56,464 nucleotides of DNA from Verrucomicrobiota bacterium. GTDB taxonomy: Bacteria > Verrucomicrobiota > Verrucomicrobiia > Verrucomicrobiales > DEV007. The position numbers were made by a program, and so were the translations under genes. Position 1 is the stretch's first letter. Every line of letters begins with the position of its first letter. The DNA lies in assembly GCA_020630975.1 (NCBI GenBank), contig JAHDID010000010.1, positions 1 through 56,464 on the forward strand, in the 5' to 3' direction. Positions 35,096-45,199 of this stretch are shown in pieces. The notes beneath the pieces are model-generated. The model worked only from the letters and a program-made list of their open reading frames with translations. It searched no databases and was not told where the DNA came from.

Positions 35096-36520
35096 CTAGA
35101 ACTGAAAGTAGAGAAAGGGATTGAACTCCTGGTGATACATCAGGCACACGCTGATAATGAGCAGCACGATGCCGACGATGCATTTCCAGCAGGTGAGAGT
35201 GTCGAGAAAGCGAGAGGTATTGGGGCAGATCCACACCAGGGCAGCAGCGATCGTCAGGGCGGAGAGATTGATCGGTGTCAGTACGGTAGCGTGTAGCAGG
35301 GCGGCGGTATCGGAGGTGGGGCTCAGGCCAAACATCGAAGAGAGGTAAGCGAGTGCGGCATCTAGGCTGCTGGCTCGGAAAAATACCCACGTGATCAATA
35401 TCAGAACGAATGTGCTCGCGATGCGTAGAGGGTGAGGGATTTTACCCAAAAATGCGGAGCTGCAGCATCTCTCGAGCACTAGCAGGATGCCGTGGAGTAG
35501 TCCCCATATCACAAAAGTCCACTGGGCACCGTGCCACAAGCCGCCGATGGCCATGACGATCATGATATGGGTGAGGGTGCGGATCTGTCCGGAGCGATTG
35601 CCGCCTAGCGGGATGTAGAGGTAGTCTCTGAGAAAGCTCGACAAAGAGATGTGCCACCTGCGCCAGAAGTCTGAGAACCCTGCGGCTCGGTAGGGGGAGT
35701 TAAAATTCTCTGGGTAGCGAAAGCCAAACATCCGCCCTAGGCCGATCGCCATATCGGAATAAGCGGAGAAATCGAAATAGATCTGAAAGGCATATGCTAG
35801 GACTCCCAGCCAGGCCATGGTGGCGGATAGTGAGCCATCGCCTGCGCCGAAGCAGCTATCAGCGACGATGCCGACTTGATTGGCGATCAGGATCTTTTTT
35901 GCGAAGCCATAGCTGAAGCGGGTAAAACCGGCAATGAATCCCTCGATGCTGTGCTGGCGCTCACGTAGCTGCTCGGCGACAGAGCCATACCGCACGATGG
36001 GCCCTGCGACGAGCTGAGGAAACATCGACACATAGCAGGCGAAGTCGATAAAGCTGCGTGCTGGTCGGGCGTGGCCTCGATACAGGTCTATCGAGTAGCT
36101 CATCGACTGAAAGGTGTAGAATGAGATGCCGACAGGTAGGATAATCGCGTACAGAAAATCGGCCTGCGGCAGGGCGATACCGATCGACGCAGCGCTATTG
36201 GCAAAAAATAGGCTGTATTTGAAAAATCCTAAGACGAAAAGGTTGGTGCAGACTGAGATCCAGAGCCCTGCTCTGCGCCGCTGGCTGGAGGATGGCTCGG
36301 CAGAGATGAGCTTGCCACAGCCGTAGTCGACCAAGGTCGATCCTAGCATGAGCAGGGTAAACCATGGGCTCCACCAGCCGTAGAATAAGTAGCTGAGTAG
36401 TGTCAGCGATGTGGCTCTGAATCGGCTGGGGGTGGCGTAGTAGACCAGCAGTGCAAACGGCAGGAAGTAGAAAAGAAAAATGTGAGAGCTAAAGACCACG
36501 CTGGAAAAAGTGGTTAACAT
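35096..36520 (-). CDS. AlgI-like MBOAT O-acyltransferase
   Basis: The 474-residue multi-spanning membrane protein has the AlgI features SPWFTLLMLGSTLVDYGCG, YLYIPLGGNRSG and WHGAQWTFVIWGLLHG with the conserved MBOAT His. It is thought to carry acetyl groups across the inner membrane for polysaccharide O-acetylation by the AlgX-like partner. The ATG after a GGTAAAGGT site was chosen; the longer upstream frame would overlap the divergent dihydroorotase gene. No polysaccharide synthase lies within the window, so the modified polymer is made elsewhere. The gap to pyrC is only 16 bp. Confidence 0.9.
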   Translation of the reverse strand: MLTTFSSVVFSSHIFLFYFLPFALLVYYATPSRFRATSLTLLSYLFYGWWSPWFTLLMLGSTLVDYGCGKLISAEPSSSQRRRAGLWISVCTNLFVLGFFKYSLFFANSAASIGIALPQADFLYAIILPVGISFYTFQSMSYSIDLYRGHARPARSFIDFACYVSMFPQLVAGPIVRYGSVAEQLRERQHSIEGFIAGFTRFSYGFAKKILIANQVGIVADSCFGAGDGSLSATMAWLGVLAYAFQIYFDFSAYSDMAIGLGRMFGFRYPENFNSPYRAAGFSDFWRRWHISLSSFLRDYLYIPLGGNRSGQIRTLTHIMIVMAIGGLWHGAQWTFVIWGLLHGILLVLERCCSSAFLGKIPHPLRIASTFVLILITWVFFRASSLDAALAYLSSMFGLSPTSDTAALLHATVLTPINLSALTIAAALVWICPNTSRFLDTLTCWKCIVGIVLLIISVCLMYHQEFNPFLYFQF

Positions 36521-36536
36521 ACCTTTACCTTCTCGA

Positions 36537-37646
36537 ATGTCGAATATCGAGATAGAGCTACCCAAGTGGTTCGACCTGCACACTCATTTCCGCCAAGGGG
36601 CCAATGTGAGCGCCTACATCAGCGATCACCTCAGCACGGCCTGTGCGGGTGCTCTGGCGATGCCCAATACGCTGCCGCCAGTGGCTCGTGTCTCCGGGCC
36701 CAATCAAGATGATAGCTGGTCGATCGAGTCGTATCGCGAGATGCTGATCGAGGCGGGGGCTGATCAGTTCGAGGAGCTGATCGTGCCGCTATACCTCTCG
36801 GGGATGACGACGGTCGAGGATATCGAGGCGGGAGCGAAGTCAGGGCTGCTGCGAGCGGCGAAATATTACCCACCTCATGGAACAACGAATTCCGCTCATG
36901 GGGTGCCGATGGAGCAATGGCTGGGGTCCGATGTGTTTCGAGCGCTGGAAGACAGTGGCGTGATTTTGTGCCTGCATGGCGAGCAGCATGGACTGGCTGG
37001 TGCTGAGTACTTCGATGAGTCGGCGACAGCTGAGTCGCGTTTTTATCAGGAATGGATGCCTAGACTGCGTGAGAGCCACCCGAATCTGAGGCTAGTCTGT
37101 GAGCATATCACCACTCACGAGGCGGTGGACTTTGTCCGTGAGTCGCCTGCGGATCGAGTCGCGGCTACGATCACGCCGCAGCATCTGCTCTACACGGTGG
37201 GGCACCTCATCCAGGGGCTGCGCTATCATCTCTACTGTCTGCCGATCGTGAAGTTCGATGCCGATCGCCAGGCGCTGCGCACTGCGGTGGTAGCCGAGGG
37301 GCAGAGCCAATTTTTCGCAGGCACGGATAGCGCGCCACACACGACCAAAGCGACAGAATGCGGCTGTGCGGCAGGTTGTTACACCGGGAGTTGTGCTCCG
37401 CAGTTGTATGCGATGGCGTTTGAGGAGGCGGGTGTGGATTTGTCAGAAGAGTCTGGGCAGGCAAAGTTGCGTCGATTCCTATCAGAGAATGGCCCAAGAT
37501 ATTACGGTTTTTCGCCTTCTGCTGAGAAATTTCGCCTCGTAAAATCGAGTGCCCCTGCCGAGATCGACGAGACGGTAGCGCCCGAAGGTACGGTGAAACC
37601 GCTGCCTTTGGGGATGGGGCTGGAGGTCACTTGGTCGCTTGTCTAA
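36537..37646 (+). CDS. pyrC: Dihydroorotase, class II (PyrC type)
   Basis: A 369-residue amidohydrolase that closes carbamoyl aspartate to dihydroorotate in pyrimidine synthesis. Visible motifs are DLHTHFRQG (metal ligands), MPNTLPPV, LHGEQHG, LVCEHITTHEAVDFV and GTDSAPHTTKATECGCAAG, the last typical of PyrC-type enzymes. The ATG at 36537 gives a start directly before IELPKWFDLHTH and avoids overlap with the divergent AlgI-like gene. Confidence 0.92.
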   Translation: MSNIEIELPKWFDLHTHFRQGANVSAYISDHLSTACAGALAMPNTLPPVARVSGPNQDDSWSIESYREMLIEAGADQFEELIVPLYLSGMTTVEDIEAGAKSGLLRAAKYYPPHGTTNSAHGVPMEQWLGSDVFRALEDSGVILCLHGEQHGLAGAEYFDESATAESRFYQEWMPRLRESHPNLRLVCEHITTHEAVDFVRESPADRVAATITPQHLLYTVGHLIQGLRYHLYCLPIVKFDADRQALRTAVVAEGQSQFFAGTDSAPHTTKATECGCAAGCYTGSCAPQLYAMAFEEAGVDLSEESGQAKLRRFLSENGPRYYGFSPSAEKFRLVKSSAPAEIDETVAPEGTVKPLPLGMGLEVTWSLV

Positions 37647-37705
37647 TTGGTTTTTTTAGTAACAGCGGTATTTTTGCTTTTACCTAAGGCGTCACTCTGG
37701 TCTAA

Positions 37706-39427
37706 TTGAGTGACTGCCGTGCACGTCACAGCGAAACCCATCTTCCTGCTTTGTACCATAACGAAAAATATCTCATAGAGTTGCTCAAGGAGGCCTCTTT
37801 GCTCGACGAAGCTCAGATCGAGGACGCAACTCATCAGAAGAAGAACAACGAGTCGCTGCTGGAAGCTCTCGTACGTCAGAACTTCGTATCCGAAGAGAAT
37901 GTCGCCCAGACTCTGGCGGTCAACTCTGGCATGGAGTTCGTCGATCTGCTGAAAATGCCGAATATCGATCCTGCCGCAGTGCAGACGATCACGGCGGATG
38001 CGGCAGCGCGTTTCAAAGTGATACCGATCGTTAATTCCGGTGGTCAGCTAGTCGTAGCGGTGGTGGATCCACTGGATTTCGATGCGCTGGACTCAGTGCG
38101 CCACGTGCTGCCGATGGAGCCAGAGTTTGTCTGTGGCACTCGCTCGGCTATCGAGGGGCTGATCGTAGAGCACTTTCAGACTGAGCTGGACGAGGCGCAG
38201 ATGAAAAATCTCGGTGCTGAGGCGATGAAAGGCATGGACGAGGCTGATGGGGAGGACGCTCCAGTCATCCGAATGGTATATGGCATGCTGCAGGAGGCCT
38301 ATCAGGCCAAGGCATCGGATATCCACATCGAGCCGATGGAGAATGAGATGCGTGTGCGCTACCGCATCGATGGTGCGCTGCACAAGGTGCAGGAGCACCC
38401 TTCTGAGCTTTTGGGAAATATCGTGTCTCGTCTGAAGATCATGTCGGGCACGATGTCGGTGGCTGAGAAACGAATCCCGCAGGATGGACGTATCCAGGCT
38501 AGTTTCGGCAATGCTGACCTAGACCTACGTGTCTCGAGTGTGCCGACCACAGCAGGTGAGAGTATCGTCATGCGTATCCTCGATAAGAGCTCGCTCTCGC
38601 TAGGTCTCGATACGCTCGGCTTTTTCACAGATGACCAGGCGACTATCGATGATCTGATTCGCCTGCCAGACGGGATCATCCTGGTGACGGGACCGACAGG
38701 ATCGGGTAAGACGACGACGCTTTACTCCTGTCTACACGCTATCAACAAGCCGGATCGCAAGATCATCACCGTGGAAGATCCGGTGGAGTATCTGCTGTCT
38801 GGTATTAACCAAGTGCAGGTGAAAGAAAGCATCGGTATGACCTTTGCGGCGGCGCTGCGGGCGATTCTCCGCCAGGCGCCGAATATCATCATGATTGGTG
38901 AGATTCGAGACTTGGAGACAGCATCGATCGCGATCAATGCCAGTCTGACAGGTCACTTGGTGTTCAGTACGCTGCACACGAATGATGCACCGTCTGCTGT
39001 TGCCCGTCTCGCCGATATTGGTGTGAAGAAATTCCTGATTGCTAGTGCGGTGCGCTCGATCATGGCACAGCGTCTGGTACGAAATATTTGTAGCGACTGT
39101 GGCGCGCCTACTGATCTGACTGAGAAAGAAATGCGCGCACTCAGTCTATCTGCAGATCAGCTCGCGGGGGCGACGATCACAGCCGGTAGTGGCTGCCGCT
39201 CATGTCGCATGACTGGCTACAAAGGCCGTATCGGGTTGTTTGAGATTTTCAATATCGACGAAGAGGTCAGGCTTTTGATCAATGGTGATCAGTCGACTCC
39301 AGAGCTGCGTAAGCGGGCTCGTGAGCTAGGTATGCGTACCCTGCGCGAGGATGGTATCCGCAAGGTGCTGGCTGGCCGAACCACAGCATCTGAAGTGATG
39401 CGTGTCACGATGGCTGACTCTCAGTAA
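37706..39427 (+). CDS. GspE/PilB-type secretion/pilus assembly ATPase 1
   Basis: The 573-residue frame has an N-terminal GspE_N domain (to about 170), then the ATPase: Walker A TGPTGSGKTTTL, an Asp box (IMIGEIRDLETA), a His box (TGHLVFSTLHTND) and a tetracysteine zinc motif CSDCGAP...CRSC. It powers pilus extension or type II secretion at the inner membrane. The start is uncertain: TTG at 37706 or TTG at 37751 (LYHNEKYL); no ATG fits. It leads an operon with a second ATPase, GspF and a pseudopilin. Confidence 0.92.
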   Translation: MSDCRARHSETHLPALYHNEKYLIELLKEASLLDEAQIEDATHQKKNNESLLEALVRQNFVSEENVAQTLAVNSGMEFVDLLKMPNIDPAAVQTITADAAARFKVIPIVNSGGQLVVAVVDPLDFDALDSVRHVLPMEPEFVCGTRSAIEGLIVEHFQTELDEAQMKNLGAEAMKGMDEADGEDAPVIRMVYGMLQEAYQAKASDIHIEPMENEMRVRYRIDGALHKVQEHPSELLGNIVSRLKIMSGTMSVAEKRIPQDGRIQASFGNADLDLRVSSVPTTAGESIVMRILDKSSLSLGLDTLGFFTDDQATIDDLIRLPDGIILVTGPTGSGKTTTLYSCLHAINKPDRKIITVEDPVEYLLSGINQVQVKESIGMTFAAALRAILRQAPNIIMIGEIRDLETASIAINASLTGHLVFSTLHTNDAPSAVARLADIGVKKFLIASAVRSIMAQRLVRNICSDCGAPTDLTEKEMRALSLSADQLAGATITAGSGCRSCRMTGYKGRIGLFEIFNIDEEVRLLINGDQSTPELRKRARELGMRTLREDGIRKVLAGRTTASEVMRVTMADSQ

Positions 39428-39477
39428 AACCAAAAGAACCCCAACCTTTTCTCCGACCTTGATTCAATCCATTTTTT

Positions 39478-41190
39478 ATGACTGTAAGTAGTGTGATCGA
39501 TCTATTGGTATCTCGCGGGCTCATCGATGCCTCGCAGCGGGACCAATACATCTCTGCCATCCAAGAAAGCGGCACCGAGCCGACGGTGGCGATCGAGCAA
39601 TACGGCGTCATCGAGCGCGAGCAACTGCTGACGCTGGTGGCACACGATATCGGCGGGACTTACTACAATCTGGAGGGTCACGAGCCTGCGCCGCAGATAC
39701 TAGCGACGCTGCCCGCGGGCTTGGCGAAGCTGCATAAAGGGGTGCCGATTCAAATCAAGGAAGAGGGCCTAGAGGTGGCTTTTGCGGATCCTCTCGACCC
39801 GCAAAATATCGAGGATCTCGGCTTTGCACTAAATCAGACAATCCTACCTGCTGTGGCTCCACCTGAGCAGATCGAGGCGCTCATTGCTCGCTGCTATGCG
39901 AGTGCAGGTGCCTCTCAGGTAGGAGGCGATGGCAGTGGAGATGAGGCAGGTTCTTCGGCTCCGCAAGATCCTCTCGCTGCGATCCAGGCAGAAATCGCGC
40001 AAATGAGTGCTGACGAAGCTGAAGAAGAGTCGAGCTCTGCGCCAATTATTCGCTATGTCGACTTGGTGCTCTATCAAGCGATCAAGGAAAAGGCTTCGGA
40101 TATTCACTTCGAGCCTTTCGAAGACGACTTTAAAATCCGCTACCGGGTGGATGGTGCTCTCTATGAGATGGCTCCTCCTCCTCAGCACCTGAAGCAGGCG
40201 ATCATCTCTCGTATCAAGGTGATGTCGGCTCTGAACATCGCTGAGACTCGTCTACCGCAGGATGGTAGAATCAGCCAAGAGGTAAATGGCAAGCCGATCG
40301 ATCTCCGTGTGTCGACTCTGCCGACAGCCTATGGCGAGAGTGTGGTGCTGCGTGTCCTCGATCGCTCGAATGCGAATCTCGATCTGGAGATGCTCAATTT
40401 GCCGCCTTTCATCTACGAGTACATCGAGGACACCATCGTAAAGCCGAACGGTATCTTCATCTGTACAGGACCGACTGGTGCGGGTAAGACGACGACTCTC
40501 TACGCCTGTCTGCGCAAGGTGAACACGATCGATAGTAAGCTACTGACAGCGGAGGATCCTGTGGAGTACGAGATCGATGGGATCATGCAGGTGCCGGTGC
40601 AGGAGGCTATCGGATTGACCTTTGGCAAAGTGTTGCGAGCCTTCCTGCGCCAAGATCCCGACCGGATTCTGGTGGGAGAGATGCGTGACCTCGAGACGGC
40701 TCAGATCGCGATCCAAGCATCGCTCACAGGGCACTTGGTGCTGAGTACCCTGCACACCAATGATGCGCCCGGCGCGGTCACTCGTCTGGTGGATATGGGC
40801 TGCGAGCCATTCTTGGTAGCGGCTACACTCGAAGGGGTACTCGGACAGCGTCTGTTGCGCCGGATTTGTCCTGATTGCCGGATCGCCTATCCGCCGAGCG
40901 AGGCTGTGTTGGCCAATATCGGGCTATCTCCTTCTGATATCGGAGGTAAGGAATTTTTCACCGGCCAGGGCTGTGATACCTGTAATGACACTGGCTACAA
41001 AGGGCGTCAGGGCTTGTTTGAGTTGCTCGATATGACCGATCCGATTCGCGAACTGATCTCGAAGCGCGCTGCTACGGTGGTGCTCAAGCAAAAAGCCCGC
41101 GAGCTAGGTATGAAAACGCTGCGCGAGGATGGCTTGCGCAACATTTACGAGGGTATTACCACCATTGAGGAGGTGCTCAAGTACACCTAA
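39478..41190 (+). CDS. GspE/PilB-type secretion/pilus assembly ATPase 2
   Basis: The 570-residue protein is a full second GspE/PilB-type ATPase: Walker A TGPTGAGKTTTL, ILVGEMRDLETA, TGHLVLSTLHTND and a zinc motif CPDC...CDTC. It differs from its neighbour mainly in the N-terminal domain and an acidic linker (around 160-180). Two adjacent paralogues suggest a heteromeric motor or separate extension motors. The ATG is preceded by an A/T-rich stretch and no clear ribosome site. Confidence 0.92.
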   Translation: MTVSSVIDLLVSRGLIDASQRDQYISAIQESGTEPTVAIEQYGVIEREQLLTLVAHDIGGTYYNLEGHEPAPQILATLPAGLAKLHKGVPIQIKEEGLEVAFADPLDPQNIEDLGFALNQTILPAVAPPEQIEALIARCYASAGASQVGGDGSGDEAGSSAPQDPLAAIQAEIAQMSADEAEEESSSAPIIRYVDLVLYQAIKEKASDIHFEPFEDDFKIRYRVDGALYEMAPPPQHLKQAIISRIKVMSALNIAETRLPQDGRISQEVNGKPIDLRVSTLPTAYGESVVLRVLDRSNANLDLEMLNLPPFIYEYIEDTIVKPNGIFICTGPTGAGKTTTLYACLRKVNTIDSKLLTAEDPVEYEIDGIMQVPVQEAIGLTFGKVLRAFLRQDPDRILVGEMRDLETAQIAIQASLTGHLVLSTLHTNDAPGAVTRLVDMGCEPFLVAATLEGVLGQRLLRRICPDCRIAYPPSEAVLANIGLSPSDIGGKEFFTGQGCDTCNDTGYKGRQGLFELLDMTDPIRELISKRAATVVLKQKARELGMKTLREDGLRNIYEGITTIEEVLKYT

Positions 41191-41260
41191 GTCAAAGCAG
41201 AGAGCTATTGACGACTGATTTCATTTTATAGTAAAACCGCTTTCCAATTCACAACCAACC

Positions 41261-42526
41261 ATGGCAAATTTTGAGTATATCGCCCTCGATGCAAAAGGGG
41301 AAGAGACTACCGGCACGCTGAGCGCCAGCGACGAGGCCGATGCTATCAACCAGCTCCGCAAAAGCGGCCTCTACCCCACGCAAGTGGCTGCAGCAGGTCG
41401 TGGTGGAGTATCGAGCACTGCCAAACGCAAAGCCAAGAAAGGCGCTAAGGCGAAGAAGAACGCGCGCGCTGCAAAGGGTGGACGAGTGAAGGGTAAGTCG
41501 CTGATGATTTTCACCCGACAGCTGGCTACTCTAGTGGATGCGGGCCTGCCGCTGATGCGTGGTCTCACAGTTTTGGCTAAGCAGGAGAAAAACCGCAACA
41601 TGGCCTCGGCCATCAATCATCTCGCCGATGCGGTGGCAGGTGGTTCGACCTTCTCAGAAGGTCTCGGCCAGCATCCGAAGATCTTTGATAAGCTTTACGT
41701 GAACATGGTGAAAGCCGGCGAGCTAGGTGGTGTGCTAGAGCTCGTGCTCAACCGTCTCGCTGAGTACCAAGAGAAGGCTGAAAAGCTGAAGAACAAGATC
41801 ATCGCGGCGATGGTTTATCCGATCGTGGTTTTGGTTATCGCGATTGCGATTTTGATCTTCCTGATGATTTTCATCGTGCCTCGATTCGAGGCGATCTTTG
41901 CAGACATGCTGGATGGAGCTCAGTTGCCGTGGCTGACCCGCCAGGTGATTGGTTTCAGTCGATGGATGAAGGAATGGTGGTATGTCATTTTAGGTATTTT
42001 TGCTCTTCTATTTGTTTCATGGAAGCTGATTTGTGCGAGTAAGGCCGGTCGTCGGGTCGTAGATAAGTTGGCTCTCAAGGTGCCGCTGTTTGGTCCTATT
42101 CAGTTGAAAGGCGCTATCTCTCGTTTCACTCGTACGCTGGGTACACTGGTGACTAGTGGTGTCCCGATTTTGCAGGCGCTCAACATCACTCGCGATACGG
42201 CGGGGAATGTGATCGTAGCGGATGCTATCGAAAATGTGCACGCGGCTGTGCGGGAAGGTGACTCTGTGGTCGCGCCTCTAGAGGCGAGTAAGATCTTCCC
42301 TCCTATGGTGATCAGTATGGTCGATGTGGGTGAGGAGACCGGTCAGTTGCCAGACATGCTACTGAAGGTGGCAGACGTCTTTGATGACGAGGTCGATAAT
42401 GCTGTCGATGGTATGACATCGCTGATTGAGCCGATTATGATCGTTCTCTTGGCGTTGATTGTCGGAACGATCGTTATCGCTCTGTTCCTGCCTATGATCG
42501 AGATCATCAAGCAGCTCAATCAGTAA
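41261..42526 (+). CDS. GspF/PilC-type inner-membrane platform protein
   Basis: A 421-residue platform protein with the F-domain starts FTRQLATLVDAGLPLMRGL (about 84) and FTRTLGTLVTSGVPILQAL (about 286), the GxP and GGE/GEETG motifs, and three hydrophobic regions. A lysine-rich linker (KRKAKKGAKAKKNARAAKGG, residues 54-73) is longer and more basic than usual. It works with the two ATPases to assemble pilins. Confidence 0.93.
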   Translation: MANFEYIALDAKGEETTGTLSASDEADAINQLRKSGLYPTQVAAAGRGGVSSTAKRKAKKGAKAKKNARAAKGGRVKGKSLMIFTRQLATLVDAGLPLMRGLTVLAKQEKNRNMASAINHLADAVAGGSTFSEGLGQHPKIFDKLYVNMVKAGELGGVLELVLNRLAEYQEKAEKLKNKIIAAMVYPIVVLVIAIAILIFLMIFIVPRFEAIFADMLDGAQLPWLTRQVIGFSRWMKEWWYVILGIFALLFVSWKLICASKAGRRVVDKLALKVPLFGPIQLKGAISRFTRTLGTLVTSGVPILQALNITRDTAGNVIVADAIENVHAAVREGDSVVAPLEASKIFPPMVISMVDVGEETGQLPDMLLKVADVFDDEVDNAVDGMTSLIEPIMIVLLALIVGTIVIALFLPMIEIIKQLNQ

Positions 42527-42581
42527 GACGGGGCGATCCTCTGTATTGACATTGTATTCTATTTTAGGTTATTATCGTGAG

Positions 42582-43181
42582 ATGAATCAGTCCCACCGAT
42601 CTAACAAGTCAGGCTTTACCCTGATGGAGCTTCTCATTGTCATTGGAATCATTGTGCTACTCGCAGGGCTCGGCATTGCGGCGATGCCAGGTGTACGCAA
42701 GCAGATGACTAAGAGTGCGACCAAGACCTTCATGAAGAGTCTAGAAATGGGCTTGGTAAAGTATAAGCAAGAATACGGCAATTACCCTATCAACGAACCG
42801 TCGAGCGATGATGATGAGCAGCGTGATGCAGATGGGAAGTTGGGGGCGGCAATCCTTTATCTCGAACTTTCAGGAGACATCGATGGTGACGGGGAATTTG
42901 ACGACGCGGATGAGGATAATGGAGGTGTTGTTTTTGTGAAAGGTTTGACCGGCGAGATGAATGAGGAGAATGCTACAGTTCAAAGGTCTCGACGGCTCGG
43001 AGATGACTATCTTTTGATTGATCCTTTTTCCAATCCTATCCGCTACTTAGCTCACAAGCCGAATGCCAAAAACAAGCTGACGCGAAATCCCACCTATGAT
43101 CTCTGGTCGATTGGGGATTCGAGGAATGGTGATTACACGCCTCAAGGGATCGCCAACTGGATCGGCAATTTTAGTCAGTAA
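42582..43181 (+). CDS. Pseudopilin (type II secretion/type IV pilus-like)
   Basis: The 199-residue protein has a class III prepilin peptide: SNKSG followed by FTLMELLIVIGIIVLLAGL, with Glu at +5 after the predicted cleavage site. The C-terminal soluble domain has an acidic, Asp-rich loop (DIDGDGEFDDADEDNG) and ends near WSIGDSRNGDYTPQG, as in GspG-like pseudopilins. The ATG 12 codons into the open frame was chosen so the leader is of normal length. No prepilin peptidase lies in the window. Confidence 0.9.
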   Translation: MNQSHRSNKSGFTLMELLIVIGIIVLLAGLGIAAMPGVRKQMTKSATKTFMKSLEMGLVKYKQEYGNYPINEPSSDDDEQRDADGKLGAAILYLELSGDIDGDGEFDDADEDNGGVVFVKGLTGEMNEENATVQRSRRLGDDYLLIDPFSNPIRYLAHKPNAKNKLTRNPTYDLWSIGDSRNGDYTPQGIANWIGNFSQ

Positions 43182-43247
43182 GCTCGCGATTAGTTATATA
43201 GTGTTAGAGAACCGGTGTCTTGGGTAACCCCTATGGCTTTCTGCGTC

Positions 43248-44696
43248 ATGATATTGAATAGGGTACAATTTTCATTCAATAGGGTACAATCACTGGTTCT
43301 AGGGCTGTTTTTTAGCCTGCTGCTTTGCTTATTTTCTCAGTCGGAGGCCGCGCCTTCATCAAAGAATATCCTTCTCATCTGTGTCGACGATCTTCGGCCG
43401 GAGCTGAATTGTTTTGGGAAATCCTATATTCATTCCCCTCATATCGATGCGTTAGCGGCTCGAGGTAGAGCTTTTCACCGGCACTATGTGCAGGCGCCTA
43501 CTTGTGGGGCGTCTCGGTACACCTTACTTACTGGGACTTACGGTGGCGATGGTAATAGTGCTCTGTTCCAGCGTGGGAAGGGTTCTATTATTCAACCTAG
43601 CTTTCCTGCTTTCTTCCGAAACTTAGGGTATCAGACTGTGTCTGTAGGAAAAGTATCACATCATCCTGGAGGTAGGGGTGGGGCTGATTGGGATAATCCC
43701 GATGTACCCGAAATGCCGGAGTCGTGGGATGTCCACACTTGTCCTTCTGGAGCGTGGCAGCATCCGCGTGGCTGGATGCATGGGTTGGCCCACGGTGAGA
43801 TTCGCCGAAATGCCAAAGACATGGCTGTCTATCAGGCCTTGCCAGGAGATGATACGATTTATCCAGATGGGATCATGATGGAGGAAGCGCTACGGCAGCT
43901 CGATCGGTTGGGCGATGTGCAGTCTTCGCAGCCTTTTTTCCTCACTGTGGGCATTTTGCGGCCGCACCTTCCGTTTGGAGCTCCTGAGAAGTACCTAGAG
44001 CGATACCAAGATGCTGAGCTACCTCCTATCCCTCACTCGGATAAACCCGAAGGGCAGACCACTTGGCACAAGTCCGGTGAGTTCATGAAGTACAACCGGT
44101 GGGGGCGTGACCCTAATCAGGATCATGCCTTTGCTGCTGAGGTGCGCCGCCACTACGCAGCTTGTGTGACCTATGCTGATGCGCAAGTCGGCAGGCTGCT
44201 CGCTAGGCTCGATGCACTACAGCTTCGAGACGACACTATCATTATTCTATGGGGGGATCATGGGTGGCACCTTGGCGAGCGTGCGGTTTGGGGGAAACAC
44301 ACACTCTTTGAGGAATCCCTGAGATCGCCTCTTATCATCAGTCACCCTGGTATGGTGCATGTAGGTGAAAAAGCTGATGGTATCGTCGAGACTATCGATA
44401 TATTTCCTACAGTGTGTGAACTGCTGGATCAACCGATTCCAGACTATGTCGATGGTCAGAGTTTGGTGCCTATCTTAGAGGACCCTAGTGCGCCTGGTCA
44501 TTCAGCGTTATCCTATCGCTCAAAGAATGCTTCTTTACGCACTGATCGGTATCGATTGATCGAGCACGGTAATGGGTCGGTGGAGTTGTACGATTTTTCA
44601 GCAGACGATGGTGGTGAAGATAATATCGCCTCGGATCATCCTGAACTTGTTCTTAAATTGAAAGGACAACTGAAAGCTAAGCTAGCTTTGCGTTGA
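43248..44696 (+). CDS. Sulfatase, iduronate-2-sulfatase-like, secreted
   Basis: The 482-residue enzyme has the [11 protein letters not shown] start typical of iduronate-2-sulfatase relatives and an active-site motif C86-G-A-S-R, the C-x-A-x-R variant. A second metal motif is [13 protein letters not shown]. The signal peptide ([20 protein letters not shown]) lies after a repeat doublet, so the N-terminus has about 15 additional residues if ATG 43248 is used; no later ATG fits. It probably hydrolyses 2-O-sulfates of uronic acid-type glycans. It lies behind the pilin operon on the same strand. Confidence 0.9.
   Translation: MILNRVQFSFNRVQSLVLGLFFSLLLCLFSQSEAAPSSKNILLICVDDLRPELNCFGKSYIHSPHIDALAARGRAFHRHYVQAPTCGASRYTLLTGTYGGDGNSALFQRGKGSIIQPSFPAFFRNLGYQTVSVGKVSHHPGGRGGADWDNPDVPEMPESWDVHTCPSGAWQHPRGWMHGLAHGEIRRNAKDMAVYQALPGDDTIYPDGIMMEEALRQLDRLGDVQSSQPFFLTVGILRPHLPFGAPEKYLERYQDAELPPIPHSDKPEGQTTWHKSGEFMKYNRWGRDPNQDHAFAAEVRRHYAACVTYADAQVGRLLARLDALQLRDDTIIILWGDHGWHLGERAVWGKHTLFEESLRSPLIISHPGMVHVGEKADGIVETIDIFPTVCELLDQPIPDYVDGQSLVPILEDPSAPGHSALSYRSKNASLRTDRYRLIEHGNGSVELYDFSADDGGEDNIASDHPELVLKLKGQLKAKLALR
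43254..43290. repeat. 21-bp-spaced direct repeat doublet, copy 4
   Basis: TTGAATAGGGTACAAT at 43254 and TTCAATAGGGTACAAT at 43275 are 21 bp apart. The doublet falls at the first codons of the third sulfatase, so it would be translated as two NRVQ units if the ATG at 43248 is the true start. Confidence 0.9.
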
Positions 44697-44756
44697 TTCG
44701 CAACGCCAGCTTCTTTGTCAGAGGATTCTTGTTAGCTGAATGAAAGGTATCTGGTA

Positions 44757-45173
44757 GTGCGTATATTGAAAGCATGGTTTAAAGCCGCAATAGTGGGCGG
44801 AGCTCTGTATACTTTGGCGTTGTGTTTGCAGCACTACTTGGAGGGGTGGATAGCAGGTGGTTTAGTGGATTTTGTTACGGAATCTTTGGTCACTTTTATC
44901 TACTCGACTGTGGTAGTAATCTATTTGCTAACTCCAGCTATTCTTTTAGGGAGTATTTTACTGTGGCAGTTGCCTCGCTTGTTTTGGACGAGGTTGTTCT
45001 TTGTCGTTAGTGTTGCAGGAGTAGTAGGCTACCTCGTGGGAAGTGGAAACTCTAAGTTCTTTGATGGGCCGTATGCGACTTCGATGCTTTCGGGCGTTCT
45101 AGTAATCTCTAGCGCATTGTTTGTGCGATGGGCGAACTCAAAGAATATTATCGACCAGTGCTCTATTGGGTAA
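44757..45173 (+). CDS. Small four-helix membrane protein
   Basis: A 138-residue protein beginning with GTG, with four hydrophobic segments, for example LVTFIYSTVVVIYLLTPAIL, LFFVVSVAGVVGYLVG and SMLSGVLVISSALFVRW. No known family is recognised. It is followed within 26 bp by two very short membrane-protein genes on the same strand, suggesting a small operon. Confidence 0.6.
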   Translation: MRILKAWFKAAIVGGALYTLALCLQHYLEGWIAGGLVDFVTESLVTFIYSTVVVIYLLTPAILLGSILLWQLPRLFWTRLFFVVSVAGVVGYLVGSGNSKFFDGPYATSMLSGVLVISSALFVRWANSKNIIDQCSIG

Positions 45174-45199
45174 TTTGCGATCGTGGTTAGCAGTTTTTT

